A stretch of 19,976 nt of DNA from Thioalkalivibrio sp. (GTDB taxonomy: Bacteria; Pseudomonadota; Gammaproteobacteria; Ectothiorhodospirales; Ectothiorhodospiraceae). The stretch's first letter is position 1; each line of letters starts with the position of its first letter. The notes under the pieces are model-generated. The model saw only the letters and a list, made by a program, of their open reading frames with translations. It ran no database searches and was not told the origin of the DNA. The translations under genes and the position numbers were made by a program. This document shows positions 7,458-15,134 of the stretch, in pieces. The stretch lies in contig PWGH01000183.1 of assembly GCA_003555285.1 (NCBI GenBank), forward strand, positions 1 to 19,976. The letters run 5' to 3'.

Positions 7458-7485
7458 ATTCTACAGGCCCCGCGCGCGCTGTCAA
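7458..7485 (-). promoter_or_regulatory. Sigma70 promoter of the tRNA-Gly/tRNA-Cys unit
   Basis: On the minus strand TTGACA (7480-7485) and TAGAAT (7458-7463) are separated by 16 bp, followed by a GC-rich segment (ACGCGGC) before the tRNA start at 7440. The -35 matches consensus fully and the -10 in five of six positions. A GC-rich discriminator is typical of stringently controlled stable-RNA promoters. Confidence 0.85.
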
Positions 7486-7605
7486 CCGTGTTTTCAAGCC
7501 CTTGAAACGCCCGTGCATTCCTCCTCTTCGAAGGCCTGTTCGGCCGCCCGCCTCCGGGTGGTGCCACCCCCGCGCCGCGTGGAGGTTCGCAGCATGGGGC
7601 GGCAA

Positions 7606-9372
7606 CTACCAGGGCCAGGCGAGCGGAATCAGGATCAGGGCGAAGGCGCCGGTCAGCAGGTTCAGCGGAATGCCGGCACGGAGGTAGTCGGAGAAGCGGT
7701 AGCCGCCGGGGCCGTAGATCATCAGGTTGGTCTGGTAGCCGAAGGGAGTGGCGAAGCTCGCCGAGGCGGCAAACATGATCGCGATCGCAAACGGCAGCGG
7801 GCTGGCACCGAGATCGCCGGCGACGGCGAAGGCGATGGGGAACATCAGCACCGCGGCAGCGTTGTTGGTGATCAGCGCGGTAAACAAGGCGGTGGCCAGG
7901 TAGATCATCGCGAGTTGGGTCCAGGGATGATCGCCGCCCAGATGAGTCAGACCGTGCGCCACGGTCTGGGCCAGGCCGGTGGTCTCCATCGCCGCGCCGA
8001 CCCCGAAGGCCGCGGCGATGGTGAACAGCACTGGCCAATCCAGACTGGAGCGGGCGGCCTCCAGCGTCACGCAGCGCGTCAGCACCATCAGCGCGCCGGC
8101 GGCGAGCGCGGCTTCCAGCATACTGAGCAGGCCCACGGTGGCGCTGGCCACCATCGCAACCAGGATGCCCAGCGCCAGTCCGGCCCGCTCGTGGCGCGGG
8201 GTCGCGGCGCCGTCGAGTTGGTTGATCAACAGGAAGTCGCGGCGGTTGCGGTTCTGTTCCAGAAACGCCGGACCGGCTTCCACCAGCAGCGTGTCGCCAG
8301 GGCGCGGGCGGATGTCGCCGATCTTGCCGCGCAGGTGTTCGCCGTTGCGCGCGACCGCGATCACCACCGCGTTGTAGCGGTTGCGAAAACGGCCATCGCG
8401 AATGGTCTGGCCGACGATCGGGCAGGTGTCGGAGACCACGACCTCGAGCAGGACCCGATCGGCCCGGTGGCCGTCGAGCTTGTAGACCTGGTGAGTGGCC
8501 GGCGCCAGGCCGCGCAGCTTCTGCAGCTCGGCCATCGAATCGACCACGCCGACGAAGATCAGCCGATCGCCGCCACGCAGGCGTTCCTGCGGCGCGACCG
8601 CCGGCAGCCGGGTCCCGTCGCGGTCGATCTCCATCAGAAAGCCACCCGGCAGGTTGCGCAGCCCGGCCTCCTCGATGCTGCGCCCGACCAGCGGGCCGTT
8701 GGGTTCCACCAGCATCTCCAGGGTGTATTCGCGCGGGTCGGTGATTTCACCGATCACCGGGCGGCGGTCCGGGAACAGCCAGCGGTTCCCGAGGATCATC
8801 AACGCCAGGCCCGCCAGCGTGATCGGCACCCCGACCCAGGCCAGCGCGAACAGGTTCAGCCCGGTGCCGGTGCGTTCGATCAACAGGCCGTTGACCACCA
8901 GGTTGGTGCTGGTGCCGATCACCGTGATGGTGCCGCCGAGCATCGCCGCGAAGGACAGCGGCATCAGCAGCCGGGAGACCGGCAACTGCAGCTTGCGCGC
9001 CCATTCGCTGACCGCCGGGATCAGCATGCCGACCACCGGGGTGTTGTTCATCACGGCGCTCATCAACGCGACCGGAACGGTCAGGCGCAGCTGAGCCCGG
9101 CTGAGCGAACGCGGCCGGCCGAGCACCCACTGCACGATCCATTGAATCCCCCCGGTTTCGCGCAGGCCGGCGACCACCACATAGAGGGCACCCACGGTGA
9201 TCACCCCCTGGTTGGCGAAGCCCGAAAAGGCCTGCTCGGGGCTGATGATCCCGGTCAACAGCAGCACGATCACCGCCCCGACGAAGACCCAATCGGGCGC
9301 GGCACGGCCGAGCGCAAGCACCGCCAGCATGCCGAGGATCAGTGCAGCGGTAAACCAGGCTTCAAACGGCAT
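7606..9372 (-). CDS. SLC13/DASS-family permease with two RCK_C (TrkA-C) domains, probable sulfate transporter
   Basis: This 588-residue integral membrane protein has hydrophobic helices at about 1-200 and 395-588 and two soluble RCK_C domains at about 210-290 and 300-385 in the central cytoplasmic loop. SLC13-type substrate/Na+ motifs occur in both halves: MNNTPVVGMLIP and GTSTNLVVNG in the first, TNNAAAVLMFPIA and PFGYQTNLMIYGPGGY in the second. This architecture matches the SAC1/SLT-like permeases that import sulfate or other divalent anions with Na+. It is the last gene of a minus-strand run with cysQ and an APS kinase gene (65-bp gap), which favours sulfate as substrate; that specificity is inferred. 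The ATG at 9372 has no clear ribosome site, so coupling to the upstream gene or another start is possible. Confidence 0.92.
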   Translation of the reverse strand: MPFEAWFTAALILGMLAVLALGRAAPDWVFVGAVIVLLLTGIISPEQAFSGFANQGVITVGALYVVVAGLRETGGIQWIVQWVLGRPRSLSRAQLRLTVPVALMSAVMNNTPVVGMLIPAVSEWARKLQLPVSRLLMPLSFAAMLGGTITVIGTSTNLVVNGLLIERTGTGLNLFALAWVGVPITLAGLALMILGNRWLFPDRRPVIGEITDPREYTLEMLVEPNGPLVGRSIEEAGLRNLPGGFLMEIDRDGTRLPAVAPQERLRGGDRLIFVGVVDSMAELQKLRGLAPATHQVYKLDGHRADRVLLEVVVSDTCPIVGQTIRDGRFRNRYNAVVIAVARNGEHLRGKIGDIRPRPGDTLLVEAGPAFLEQNRNRRDFLLINQLDGAATPRHERAGLALGILVAMVASATVGLLSMLEAALAAGALMVLTRCVTLEAARSSLDWPVLFTIAAAFGVGAAMETTGLAQTVAHGLTHLGGDHPWTQLAMIYLATALFTALITNNAAAVLMFPIAFAVAGDLGASPLPFAIAIMFAASASFATPFGYQTNLMIYGPGGYRFSDYLRAGIPLNLLTGAFALILIPLAWPW

Positions 9373-9437
9373 GACGGCGCATGGGCGTTACCGCAGGCGG
9401 GGAGCGAGGGATGGCGTCGAGTGCGCGGGCCGGGGGA

Positions 9438-10709
9438 TCAGGGAATGCGCGCCAGCAAGCGCGTGATGATTTCGGCGGCGGCGGCTTCCGGGTGCGTTTG
9501 GCTGGCGTCGATCCGGATTTCCGGGACTTCGGGCGGCTCGTAGGGGGAATCGATGCCGGTGAAGTTCTTGAGTTCGCCGCGACGGGCCTTTTTATAGAGG
9601 CCCTTGGGGTCGCGTTGCTCGGCGATGGCCAGAGGCACGTCGACGAACACCTCGATGAATTCGTCGGTGCCCAGCAGGTCGCGGGCCATCGCGCGTTCGG
9701 TGCGAAAGGGGGAGATGAAGGCGGTGAGCACGATCAGGCCGGCGTCGACCATCAGCTTTGCGACCTCGCCGATGCGGCGGATGTTCTCAACGCGGTCCGC
9801 CTCGGTAAAGCCGAGATCCCGGTTCAGGCCGTGACGCACGTTGTCCCCGTCCAACAGGTAGGTGTGGTGGCCGAGGGCATGCAAGCGCTGCTCGACGTGG
9901 TTGGCGATGGTGGACTTACCGGAACCGGACAGCCCGGTGAACCAGACCACGCACGGCATTTGCGCCTTCAGTGTGGCGCGCGCGGCCTTGTCGATCTCGA
10001 CATGCTGCACATGAATGTTCGCGGCGCGGCGCAGCGCGAAGCTGAGCTTGCCGAAGCCCAGCTCCGGCGCCCCACCCTCGTCGTAAACCACCAGCGCGCC
10101 GGTAATCGGGTTTTCAGCGTAAGCATCGAAGGCGACCGGGCGGTCTACGCTGATATTGCAAACGGCGTCCATGTCCGTATCGAGCTTGGTGGCCGCCAGG
10201 TGTTCCTGCGTCACCGGATGCAGCGCGTACTTGATGTCGGTCACGGTCACCCACACCGGCTGCAGACCCACCCGGGCGGCGTAGCGGCGTCCCGGAAACA
10301 AGGGCTCCGTGCCCAGCCAGACGATTCGCGCCTCGAACTGGTCCGCCACCAGCGCGGGCGCATCGATGGTCGAGATCACCGAGCCGACGGGAAGGTCCAG
10401 CGCCGGTTCGAGGGTCAGCGTCACCGTCTGCCCGGCCACCGCATGTTCGAGCGTCCCACCCGTCCCATGGATCCCGATCACGCGCGCCTCCCGGCCCTGC
10501 GGCTGCACCCGGACCCGGTCCCCCGTTTGCACCTGACCGCTTGCGATGCTGCCGCTCAACGCCCCGGGGGTGCTCGATTCCTGTGCCGCGCGAATCGGGG
10601 ACGCCGTCACCGGCAGGCGGAAGGCGGCGTCGGCGCTGCGGTGGGGGTGGGCTGCATTGGCCTCGAAAAAGACCGCAAGTGGGGATCCGGACGTATCGGG
10701 CTGGGACAT
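9438..10709 (-). CDS. cysC: APS kinase (CysC) fused to CysN-type beta-barrel domains, GTPase domain absent
   Basis: The ATG at 10709 is preceded by GAGGAGC at good spacing, giving 423 residues. Residues about 28-225 match the two EF-Tu-like beta-barrel domains of CysN/NodQ ([35 protein letters not shown], and [17 protein letters not shown]). Residues about 230-423 are a complete APS kinase: P-loop GLSGSGKST at 259-267, [17 protein letters not shown] at 285-301, FISPFRTER at 331-339, and [21 protein letters not shown] kinase phosphorylates adenosine 5'-phosphosulfate to PAPS. In CysNC/NodQ fusions a GTPase domain of roughly 200 residues precedes the barrels; here only about 27 unrelated residues do. 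The protein therefore cannot provide the GTPase part of ATP sulfurylase. The ribosome site and intact frame argue against a decaying fragment. It lies between cysQ and the SLC13 permease on one strand. Confidence 0.93.
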   Translation of the reverse strand: MSQPDTSGSPLAVFFEANAAHPHRSADAAFRLPVTASPIRAAQESSTPGALSGSIASGQVQTGDRVRVQPQGREARVIGIHGTGGTLEHAVAGQTVTLTLEPALDLPVGSVISTIDAPALVADQFEARIVWLGTEPLFPGRRYAARVGLQPVWVTVTDIKYALHPVTQEHLAATKLDTDMDAVCNISVDRPVAFDAYAENPITGALVVYDEGGAPELGFGKLSFALRRAANIHVQHVEIDKAARATLKAQMPCVVWFTGLSGSGKSTIANHVEQRLHALGHHTYLLDGDNVRHGLNRDLGFTEADRVENIRRIGEVAKLMVDAGLIVLTAFISPFRTERAMARDLLGTDEFIEVFVDVPLAIAEQRDPKGLYKKARRGELKNFTGIDSPYEPPEVPEIRIDASQTHPEAAAAEIITRLLARIP

Positions 10710-10937
10710 GAACGCTCCTCAAATGATCGAAATGAGTCGACACTGGCACCGAATCCGCTGGTACAGAATATACCGGGACGATGGGCCTGTAGACAGCACC
10801 AGCCGATTGCACGCCGATCCGCGACGACAGGGCTGGGTGTAAGGAGCGAGCCTTGCACGCGAAGCAGCGCCGGAGTGAGCCCACGCTGCGGACGTTCGTG
10901 GCCAGAGCCCTTTGCGGCCGCGCTCGCCCCCACCCGA
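10710..10937 (-). promoter_or_regulatory. Spacer between cysQ and APS kinase gene with a -10-like element
   Basis: This 228-bp gap holds no gene. A -10-like TATATT (minus strand, 10767-10772) lies within a GGTA-N7-TACC inverted repeat (10760-10774), 58 bp before the APS kinase start. No matching -35 is evident. It suggests the APS kinase and permease may have their own promoter in addition to read-through from cysQ. Confidence 0.3.
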
Positions 10938-11759
10938 TTACGGCGTGGGTTGGCTCAGCGCCAAAACCTCCGGGCGACGAGTGCGGGGGAAGACGAGAAA
11001 ATGAGGATTGAGGAGTTGGCTGGTGTCGGCGTAGCTGAGGCGCGTGCCGCTCAGCGTGGTGACTTCGCCGCCGGCGCCTTCGACAACGCAATGGGCAGCA
11101 GCGGTGTCCCAAAGGCTGGTCGGCCCCAGCCGCGGGTACAGGTCGGCGGCATCCTCGGCGACCAGGCAGAGCTTCAGGGAACTGCCCATGGGGATGAGTT
11201 CGTGGGAGCCCAGGCGTTGCAGCAGAGCGTTCAGGCTGTCGCCGCCGTGCGACCGGCTTCCGACCACGCGCCACGGTTGATTGTCCTGCGGGCCCGGACC
11301 GCAGCGGATAGGCCGCCAGGACGCGGCGGGCGCCGCCCGTTTGAAGGCCCCGTCGCCGGCGGCCGCGGCGTAGGTGCAACCGAGCGCCGGGGCGTGCACC
11401 ACACCCAGGATCGGCCGGCCGGCCTTGATCAGCGCAATGTTGACAGTGAACTCGCCATTCTTCTTCACGAACTCCCTGGTGCCGTCCAAGGGGTCGATCA
11501 ACCAATAGGTGCCGGCGCCCAGTTCCGATCGACCCGGGGCGTCGCAGTCCTCTTCCGATAGTTGGGGCACTTCGGGGGCCAGGCGGCGCAGCGCACCGGC
11601 GATCCGGTGGTGGGCCTGGCGGTCGGCCTCGGTGAGCGGGGATTGATCGGCCTTGTAGTCGACTGCGAAATCGCGTGGGTAGATCGCCATGATGGCATCG
11701 CCGGCGCCGACGGCGATGTCGACAACGGCATCCAACCAGGGGTGATGAAAAGGGGACAT
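10938..11759 (-). CDS. cysQ: 3'(2'),5'-bisphosphate nucleotidase CysQ
   Basis: I start at ATG 11759 (273 residues), which has GAGG upstream and matches the usual CysQ N-terminus; the frame is open for 29 further codons without similarity. The inositol monophosphatase-fold, Mg2+-dependent motifs are clear: KADQSPLTEAD at 36-46, SEEDCD at 68-73, WLIDPLDGTREF at 86-97, and LWDTAAAHCVVEGAGG near the C-terminus. CysQ hydrolyses 3'-phosphoadenosine 5'-phosphate, the product left after PAPS is used for reduction or sulfonation, to AMP. Its position next to an APS kinase gene on the same strand fits this role. It is divergent from the small membrane protein and P-type ATPase genes. Confidence 0.95.
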   Translation of the reverse strand: MSPFHHPWLDAVVDIAVGAGDAIMAIYPRDFAVDYKADQSPLTEADRQAHHRIAGALRRLAPEVPQLSEEDCDAPGRSELGAGTYWLIDPLDGTREFVKKNGEFTVNIALIKAGRPILGVVHAPALGCTYAAAAGDGAFKRAAPAASWRPIRCGPGPQDNQPWRVVGSRSHGGDSLNALLQRLGSHELIPMGSSLKLCLVAEDAADLYPRLGPTSLWDTAAAHCVVEGAGGEVTTLSGTRLSYADTSQLLNPHFLVFPRTRRPEVLALSQPTP

Positions 11760-11934
11760 GGCCGGACCTCGTGGGTGGGTTGGGGTGCAACAGAGTGCCC
11801 GGCCCCGTTCCCAGGCGCCAAGCGGCGGCGCCCGCGCAGCGGCCACCCCGAGAAGTGAAGTGGTCTACTTGTCGCGGACACCCCGTTAAGATAAGCGAAG
11901 TCAGTTGATCCGACACAATGGGGAGAACCTGCTT

Positions 11935-12249
11935 ATGGACGGAACCCAATGGATCGTCATCGTGGTTTGGCTGGGTTTATTCATCCTCGCCGTGCCGCTG
12001 GTGCAGCGCATTCGACACCCTGATCAGCGCCTGTTGGCGGCATACCTGATCTTCGTGACCCTCTTTACGGTGGCCTCGGCGCTCTTGTTTTGGCTCCTTT
12101 CGTGGCTTGCGGTGATCTTGAACGTCTCCGACGCGCTGGAACGCCTTTTCCCGGCCATCGTTTTCCTCCTGCTGGTGTTCGGGCCGGCCTTTGCCCTGGC
12201 GATCTGGCAGGCTCGAAAGCCGCGCTGGCGCAGGCCCCCACCCCCGTAA
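11935..12249 (+). CDS. Small three-helix inner membrane protein upstream of the P-type ATPase
   Basis: I choose ATG 11935 (104 residues) with GGGGAG nine bases upstream; an in-frame ATT-type extension to 11905 adds only non-hydrophobic residues. Three hydrophobic segments are visible, at about 6-22 (WIVIVVWLGLFILAVPLV), 36-62 and 69-92, and the C-terminus is basic and proline-rich (ARKPRWRRPPPP). I do not recognise the family. It ends 24 bp before the P-type ATPase start on the same strand, so the two are probably one transcript. It could be an accessory or regulatory subunit of the pump, by analogy with small proteins that modulate P-type ATPases, but nothing in its own sequence shows that. 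Confidence 0.75.
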   Translation: MDGTQWIVIVVWLGLFILAVPLVQRIRHPDQRLLAAYLIFVTLFTVASALLFWLLSWLAVILNVSDALERLFPAIVFLLLVFGPAFALAIWQARKPRWRRPPPP

Positions 12250-12273
12250 GAGAAAAAAACCGGAGCGTAGCTC

Positions 12274-15009
12274 ATGGAGCGGAACCCCCGACCGACAGCG
12301 ACGCAAGACCCGGCACCGTGGCACGCGCGTGCGGCCGGCACCGTGCTGGCCCATTGGAAGTCCGATCGCGACGGGCTCAGTGCACAGGTCGCCGAGCAAA
12401 GACTCGAACACTACGGACCCAACGAACTCCGGCCACCGCCAAAGGCCGGGGCCCTGCGCCGCTTCCTGCGCCATTTCCACAACATTCTGATCTACATCCT
12501 CATCGCGGCCGCCCTCGGCACGGCCCTCCTGGGGCATTGGGTGGACACCGGAGTGATCCTCGCCGTGGTGTTGATCAACACCTTCATCGGTTTCGTCCAG
12601 GAGGGGAAGGCGGAAAAGGCCCTGGATGCCATCCGCAAGATGCTGTCCCCTCATGCCGTGGTCCTGCGGGACGGTCACCGCCTCGAGGTGGCGGCGAGGT
12701 CCCTGGTCCCCGGCGACGTGGTCTTTCTGCAGGCGGGTGACAAGGTGCCGGCAGACCTGCGTCTGCTGGACACGAAAAACCTTCGGGTGGACGAGGCAGT
12801 CCTGACCGGAGAGTCGGTGCCCGCGGAAAAGACCGTGGCCCCGGTCCGCGAAGATGCAGCGCTGGGCGACCGGTTCTCCATGGCCTACTCCGGCACCCTG
12901 GTCACCTTCGGTCGGGGTCTGGGCATTGTCGTGGCGACCGGCGAACACACCGAGGTGGGCCGCATTTCCAGCATGCTCGGCGAGGTCCACAGCCTGCAGA
13001 CGCCCCTGGTCCGCCAGATCGAGCAATTCGGCCGCTGGCTGGCCGGCGTGATCATCGTCATTGCCGCGGCCACCTTCGCCTTCGGCTATTGGGTTCGCAA
13101 CTACCCGCTGGACGAGATGTTCCTGGCTGCGGTCAGCCTGGCGGTGTCGACCATTCCCGAGGGTCTGCCCGCGATCCTGACCATCACCCTGGCGATCGGG
13201 GTGCAGAAGATGGCGCGGCGGCATGCGATCATTCGGCGCCTCCCCGCGGTGGAGACCCTGGGTTCGGTCTCCACCATCTGCTCCGACAAGACCGGTACCC
13301 TCACCCGCAACGAGATGACCGTATCGACGCTGAGATCCCACGAGCGCACGGTCGAGGTCGAGGGGGTGGGCTATGCGCCCCATGGCGGTTTTTCGGTGGA
13401 GGGCCGAAACTTCATCCCGGATGAAGACCCGGTGCTGACGCAGGCCCTGCATGTCGCGCTGCTGTGCAACGACGCCCGGGTGTTCGAGCGCGACGGCGAT
13501 TGGCACATGGAGGGGGACCCGACCGAAGGGGCCCTGATCGTGCTCGCCCGCAAGGCGGGGCTGGATCCCGAGGCCGCACGCAACCGCCTGCCTCGCATCG
13601 ATGTCATCCCCTTCGAATCCGACCACAAGTACATGGCCACCTTGCACCGGGACCACCAGGGCGGTGGCGTGATCTACCTCAAGGGAGCGCCGGAGCGGCT
13701 CCTGGACCTGTGCGCCCATCAGCAAACCGCGGCGGGCGCCGAGCCCCTGGAGCGCGGCGGCTGGGAAGACGCCCTGGACACGGTGGCGGGCAAGGGCGAG
13801 CGCCTGTTGGCCCTGGCCGCCCGGGATGCCAAGCCACACCAGGTCGAGCTCAACTACGACCAGGTCGAGGCCGGTGGCTTCTCCCTGCTGGCCATCGTCG
13901 GCATCATCGATCCGCCGCGCGAAGAGGCCATCCGCGCGGTGACGCAGTGCCACGAGGCCGGCATCCGGGTGAAAATGATCACCGGCGACCACCTGGCCAC
14001 CGCCCGGGCCGTGGGCCGAATGTTGGGCATCGGCAGCGACAATGCCCGCACCGCGATCGCGGGCCACGCACTGAACGCGATGAGCCCCGAGGAACTGCGC
14101 CGCACCGCCGCGGACACCGACATCTTCGCGCGCACCACCCCAGAGCACAAACTGCGCCTGGTCGAGGCCCTGCAATACGGCGGCAGCGTCGTGTCGATGA
14201 CCGGCGACGGCGTGAACGACGCCCCGGCGCTGAAGCGCGCCGACGTCGGTGTGGCCATGGGCCGCAAGGGAACCGAGGCCGCCAAGGAGGCCTCCGAGAT
14301 GGTGTTGACCGACGACAATTTCGCGTCCATCGCCCATGCGGTCGAGGAAGGCCGCGCCGTTTACGACAATATCCGCAAAGCCATTCTGCACATGCTGCCC
14401 ACCAACGCCGGGCAGTCGCTGACGATCATGATGGCCATCCTGATGGGCCTGGCGCTGCCCCTCACGCCGGTGCAGGTGCTTTGGGTGAACATGGTCACCT
14501 CGGTCACCCTGGCGATGGCGCTGGCCTTCGAACCCAGCGAGCCCGGGGTGATGAAACGCCCGCCGCGCGATCCCAATGCACCGCTGCTCTCGGGCTTTTT
14601 GCTGTGGCGCATCCCCTTCGTCGCGGTGCTCCTCTGGGCGGGCACCTTCGGGCATTTCGTCTGGATGGAACACGTGGTGGGCAGTTCCGATGACCTGGCC
14701 CGTACCGTGGCCATCAACACCCTGGTCGCCGGACAGGCGTTCTACCTGCTCAACCTGCGCCTGATCTACCAGCCGGTGCTGCGCGGCTGGGCCATTTTCC
14801 AGTCCCGCGCCATGTGGATTGCCATTGGCCTCCTGATCCTGCTGCAACTCGCCTTTACCTATGCCCCGGTGATGCACACCCTGTTCGGAACCACCGCGAT
14901 CGGGCTGCAGGACTGGGGCCGGATCCTGCTGTTCGGCCTCGCAGTCTTCCTGATCGTCGAACTGGAAAAGACGGTGGTCCGGCGTCTGCCCTGGGTGAAC
15001 ACGGCGTGA
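12274..15009 (+). CDS. P-type cation-transporting ATPase, P-II class (CtpF/PMR1-like)
   Basis: This is a full-length 911-residue pump. Order: N-terminal cation ATPase domain (WHARAAGTVLAHWKSD; NELRPP at 50-55), helices M1-M2 (about 70-110), actuator domain with TGES at 178-181, M3-M4 with PEGLPA at 295-300, phosphorylation motif DKTGTLT with D338, nucleotide-binding domain with KGAPE, hinge GDGVNDAP from G644, and six C-terminal helices. PEGL in M4 places it with the type II Ca2+/Na+/K+ pumps. In M6 the segment reads WVNMVTSVTLAMALAFEP; SERCA has an Asp after the Thr (NLVTDG) that binds Ca2+, here it is Ser743. That pattern resembles mycobacterial CtpF and related bacterial pumps. Ca2+ export is likely, but Na+ or another cation is possible. 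Start ATG 12274 has GGAG nine bases upstream. Confidence 0.95.
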   Translation: MERNPRPTATQDPAPWHARAAGTVLAHWKSDRDGLSAQVAEQRLEHYGPNELRPPPKAGALRRFLRHFHNILIYILIAAALGTALLGHWVDTGVILAVVLINTFIGFVQEGKAEKALDAIRKMLSPHAVVLRDGHRLEVAARSLVPGDVVFLQAGDKVPADLRLLDTKNLRVDEAVLTGESVPAEKTVAPVREDAALGDRFSMAYSGTLVTFGRGLGIVVATGEHTEVGRISSMLGEVHSLQTPLVRQIEQFGRWLAGVIIVIAAATFAFGYWVRNYPLDEMFLAAVSLAVSTIPEGLPAILTITLAIGVQKMARRHAIIRRLPAVETLGSVSTICSDKTGTLTRNEMTVSTLRSHERTVEVEGVGYAPHGGFSVEGRNFIPDEDPVLTQALHVALLCNDARVFERDGDWHMEGDPTEGALIVLARKAGLDPEAARNRLPRIDVIPFESDHKYMATLHRDHQGGGVIYLKGAPERLLDLCAHQQTAAGAEPLERGGWEDALDTVAGKGERLLALAARDAKPHQVELNYDQVEAGGFSLLAIVGIIDPPREEAIRAVTQCHEAGIRVKMITGDHLATARAVGRMLGIGSDNARTAIAGHALNAMSPEELRRTAADTDIFARTTPEHKLRLVEALQYGGSVVSMTGDGVNDAPALKRADVGVAMGRKGTEAAKEASEMVLTDDNFASIAHAVEEGRAVYDNIRKAILHMLPTNAGQSLTIMMAILMGLALPLTPVQVLWVNMVTSVTLAMALAFEPSEPGVMKRPPRDPNAPLLSGFLLWRIPFVAVLLWAGTFGHFVWMEHVVGSSDDLARTVAINTLVAGQAFYLLNLRLIYQPVLRGWAIFQSRAMWIAIGLLILLQLAFTYAPVMHTLFGTTAIGLQDWGRILLFGLAVFLIVELEKTVVRRLPWVNTA

Positions 15010-15020
15010 GCGCGATCGGG

Positions 15021-15037
15021 TTCGGGAACCACCCGAA
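15021..15037 (+). terminator. Short hairpin after the P-type ATPase gene
   Basis: TTCGGG (15021-15026) and CCCGAA (15032-15037) form a 6-bp stem with a 5-base loop, 12 bp after the ATPase stop. No T-run follows, so termination is uncertain. The rest of the 125-bp gap to the next gene shows nothing distinct. Confidence 0.3.
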
Positions 15038-15134
15038 GGCCTGCTGGGTCCACGTTGGTAACGCGACCGGCTGCCCCGGAGGCACGACCTGTGATGCTTG
15101 AACCCCGCTGCCGCCTACCGGACGCCCTGTTCGC

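Noticed and set aside
7556..7569. GGGTGG/CCACCC inverted repeat as a terminator of the SLC13 gene
   Set aside because: The loop would be only two bases, the stem six, and no T-run follows; chance is sufficient in such GC-rich DNA.
7291..9543. A 750-codon open frame on the plus strand across the tRNA-Gly and SLC13 region
   Set aside because: It runs through a tRNA gene and is antisense to the SLC13 permease. The Gln/His/Asp-rich product has no recognisable domain.
10710..10937. Possible remnant of the missing CysN GTPase domain upstream of the APS kinase gene
   Set aside because: The 228-bp gap shows no P-loop, DxxG or NKxD coding segments in any frame I read, and a clear ribosome site sits directly before ATG 10709.
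11861..11904. Sigma70 promoter TTGTCG plus TAAGAT upstream of the small membrane protein
   Set aside because: The spacing between the two hexamers is about 12 bp, too short for sigma70, and no better -35 pairs with TAAGAT.
10114..11949. A 611-codon minus-strand frame overlapping the APS kinase and cysQ genes
   Set aside because: It shares the strand of two well-supported genes in another frame, is Arg/Pro/Gly-rich and crosses the gap between them.
11977..14877. A 966-codon open frame on the minus strand opposite the P-type ATPase gene
   Set aside because: It is antisense to a textbook P-type ATPase with all motifs. The translation is His/Gln/Gly/Arg-rich without domains, as expected from the complementary frame of a GC-rich gene.
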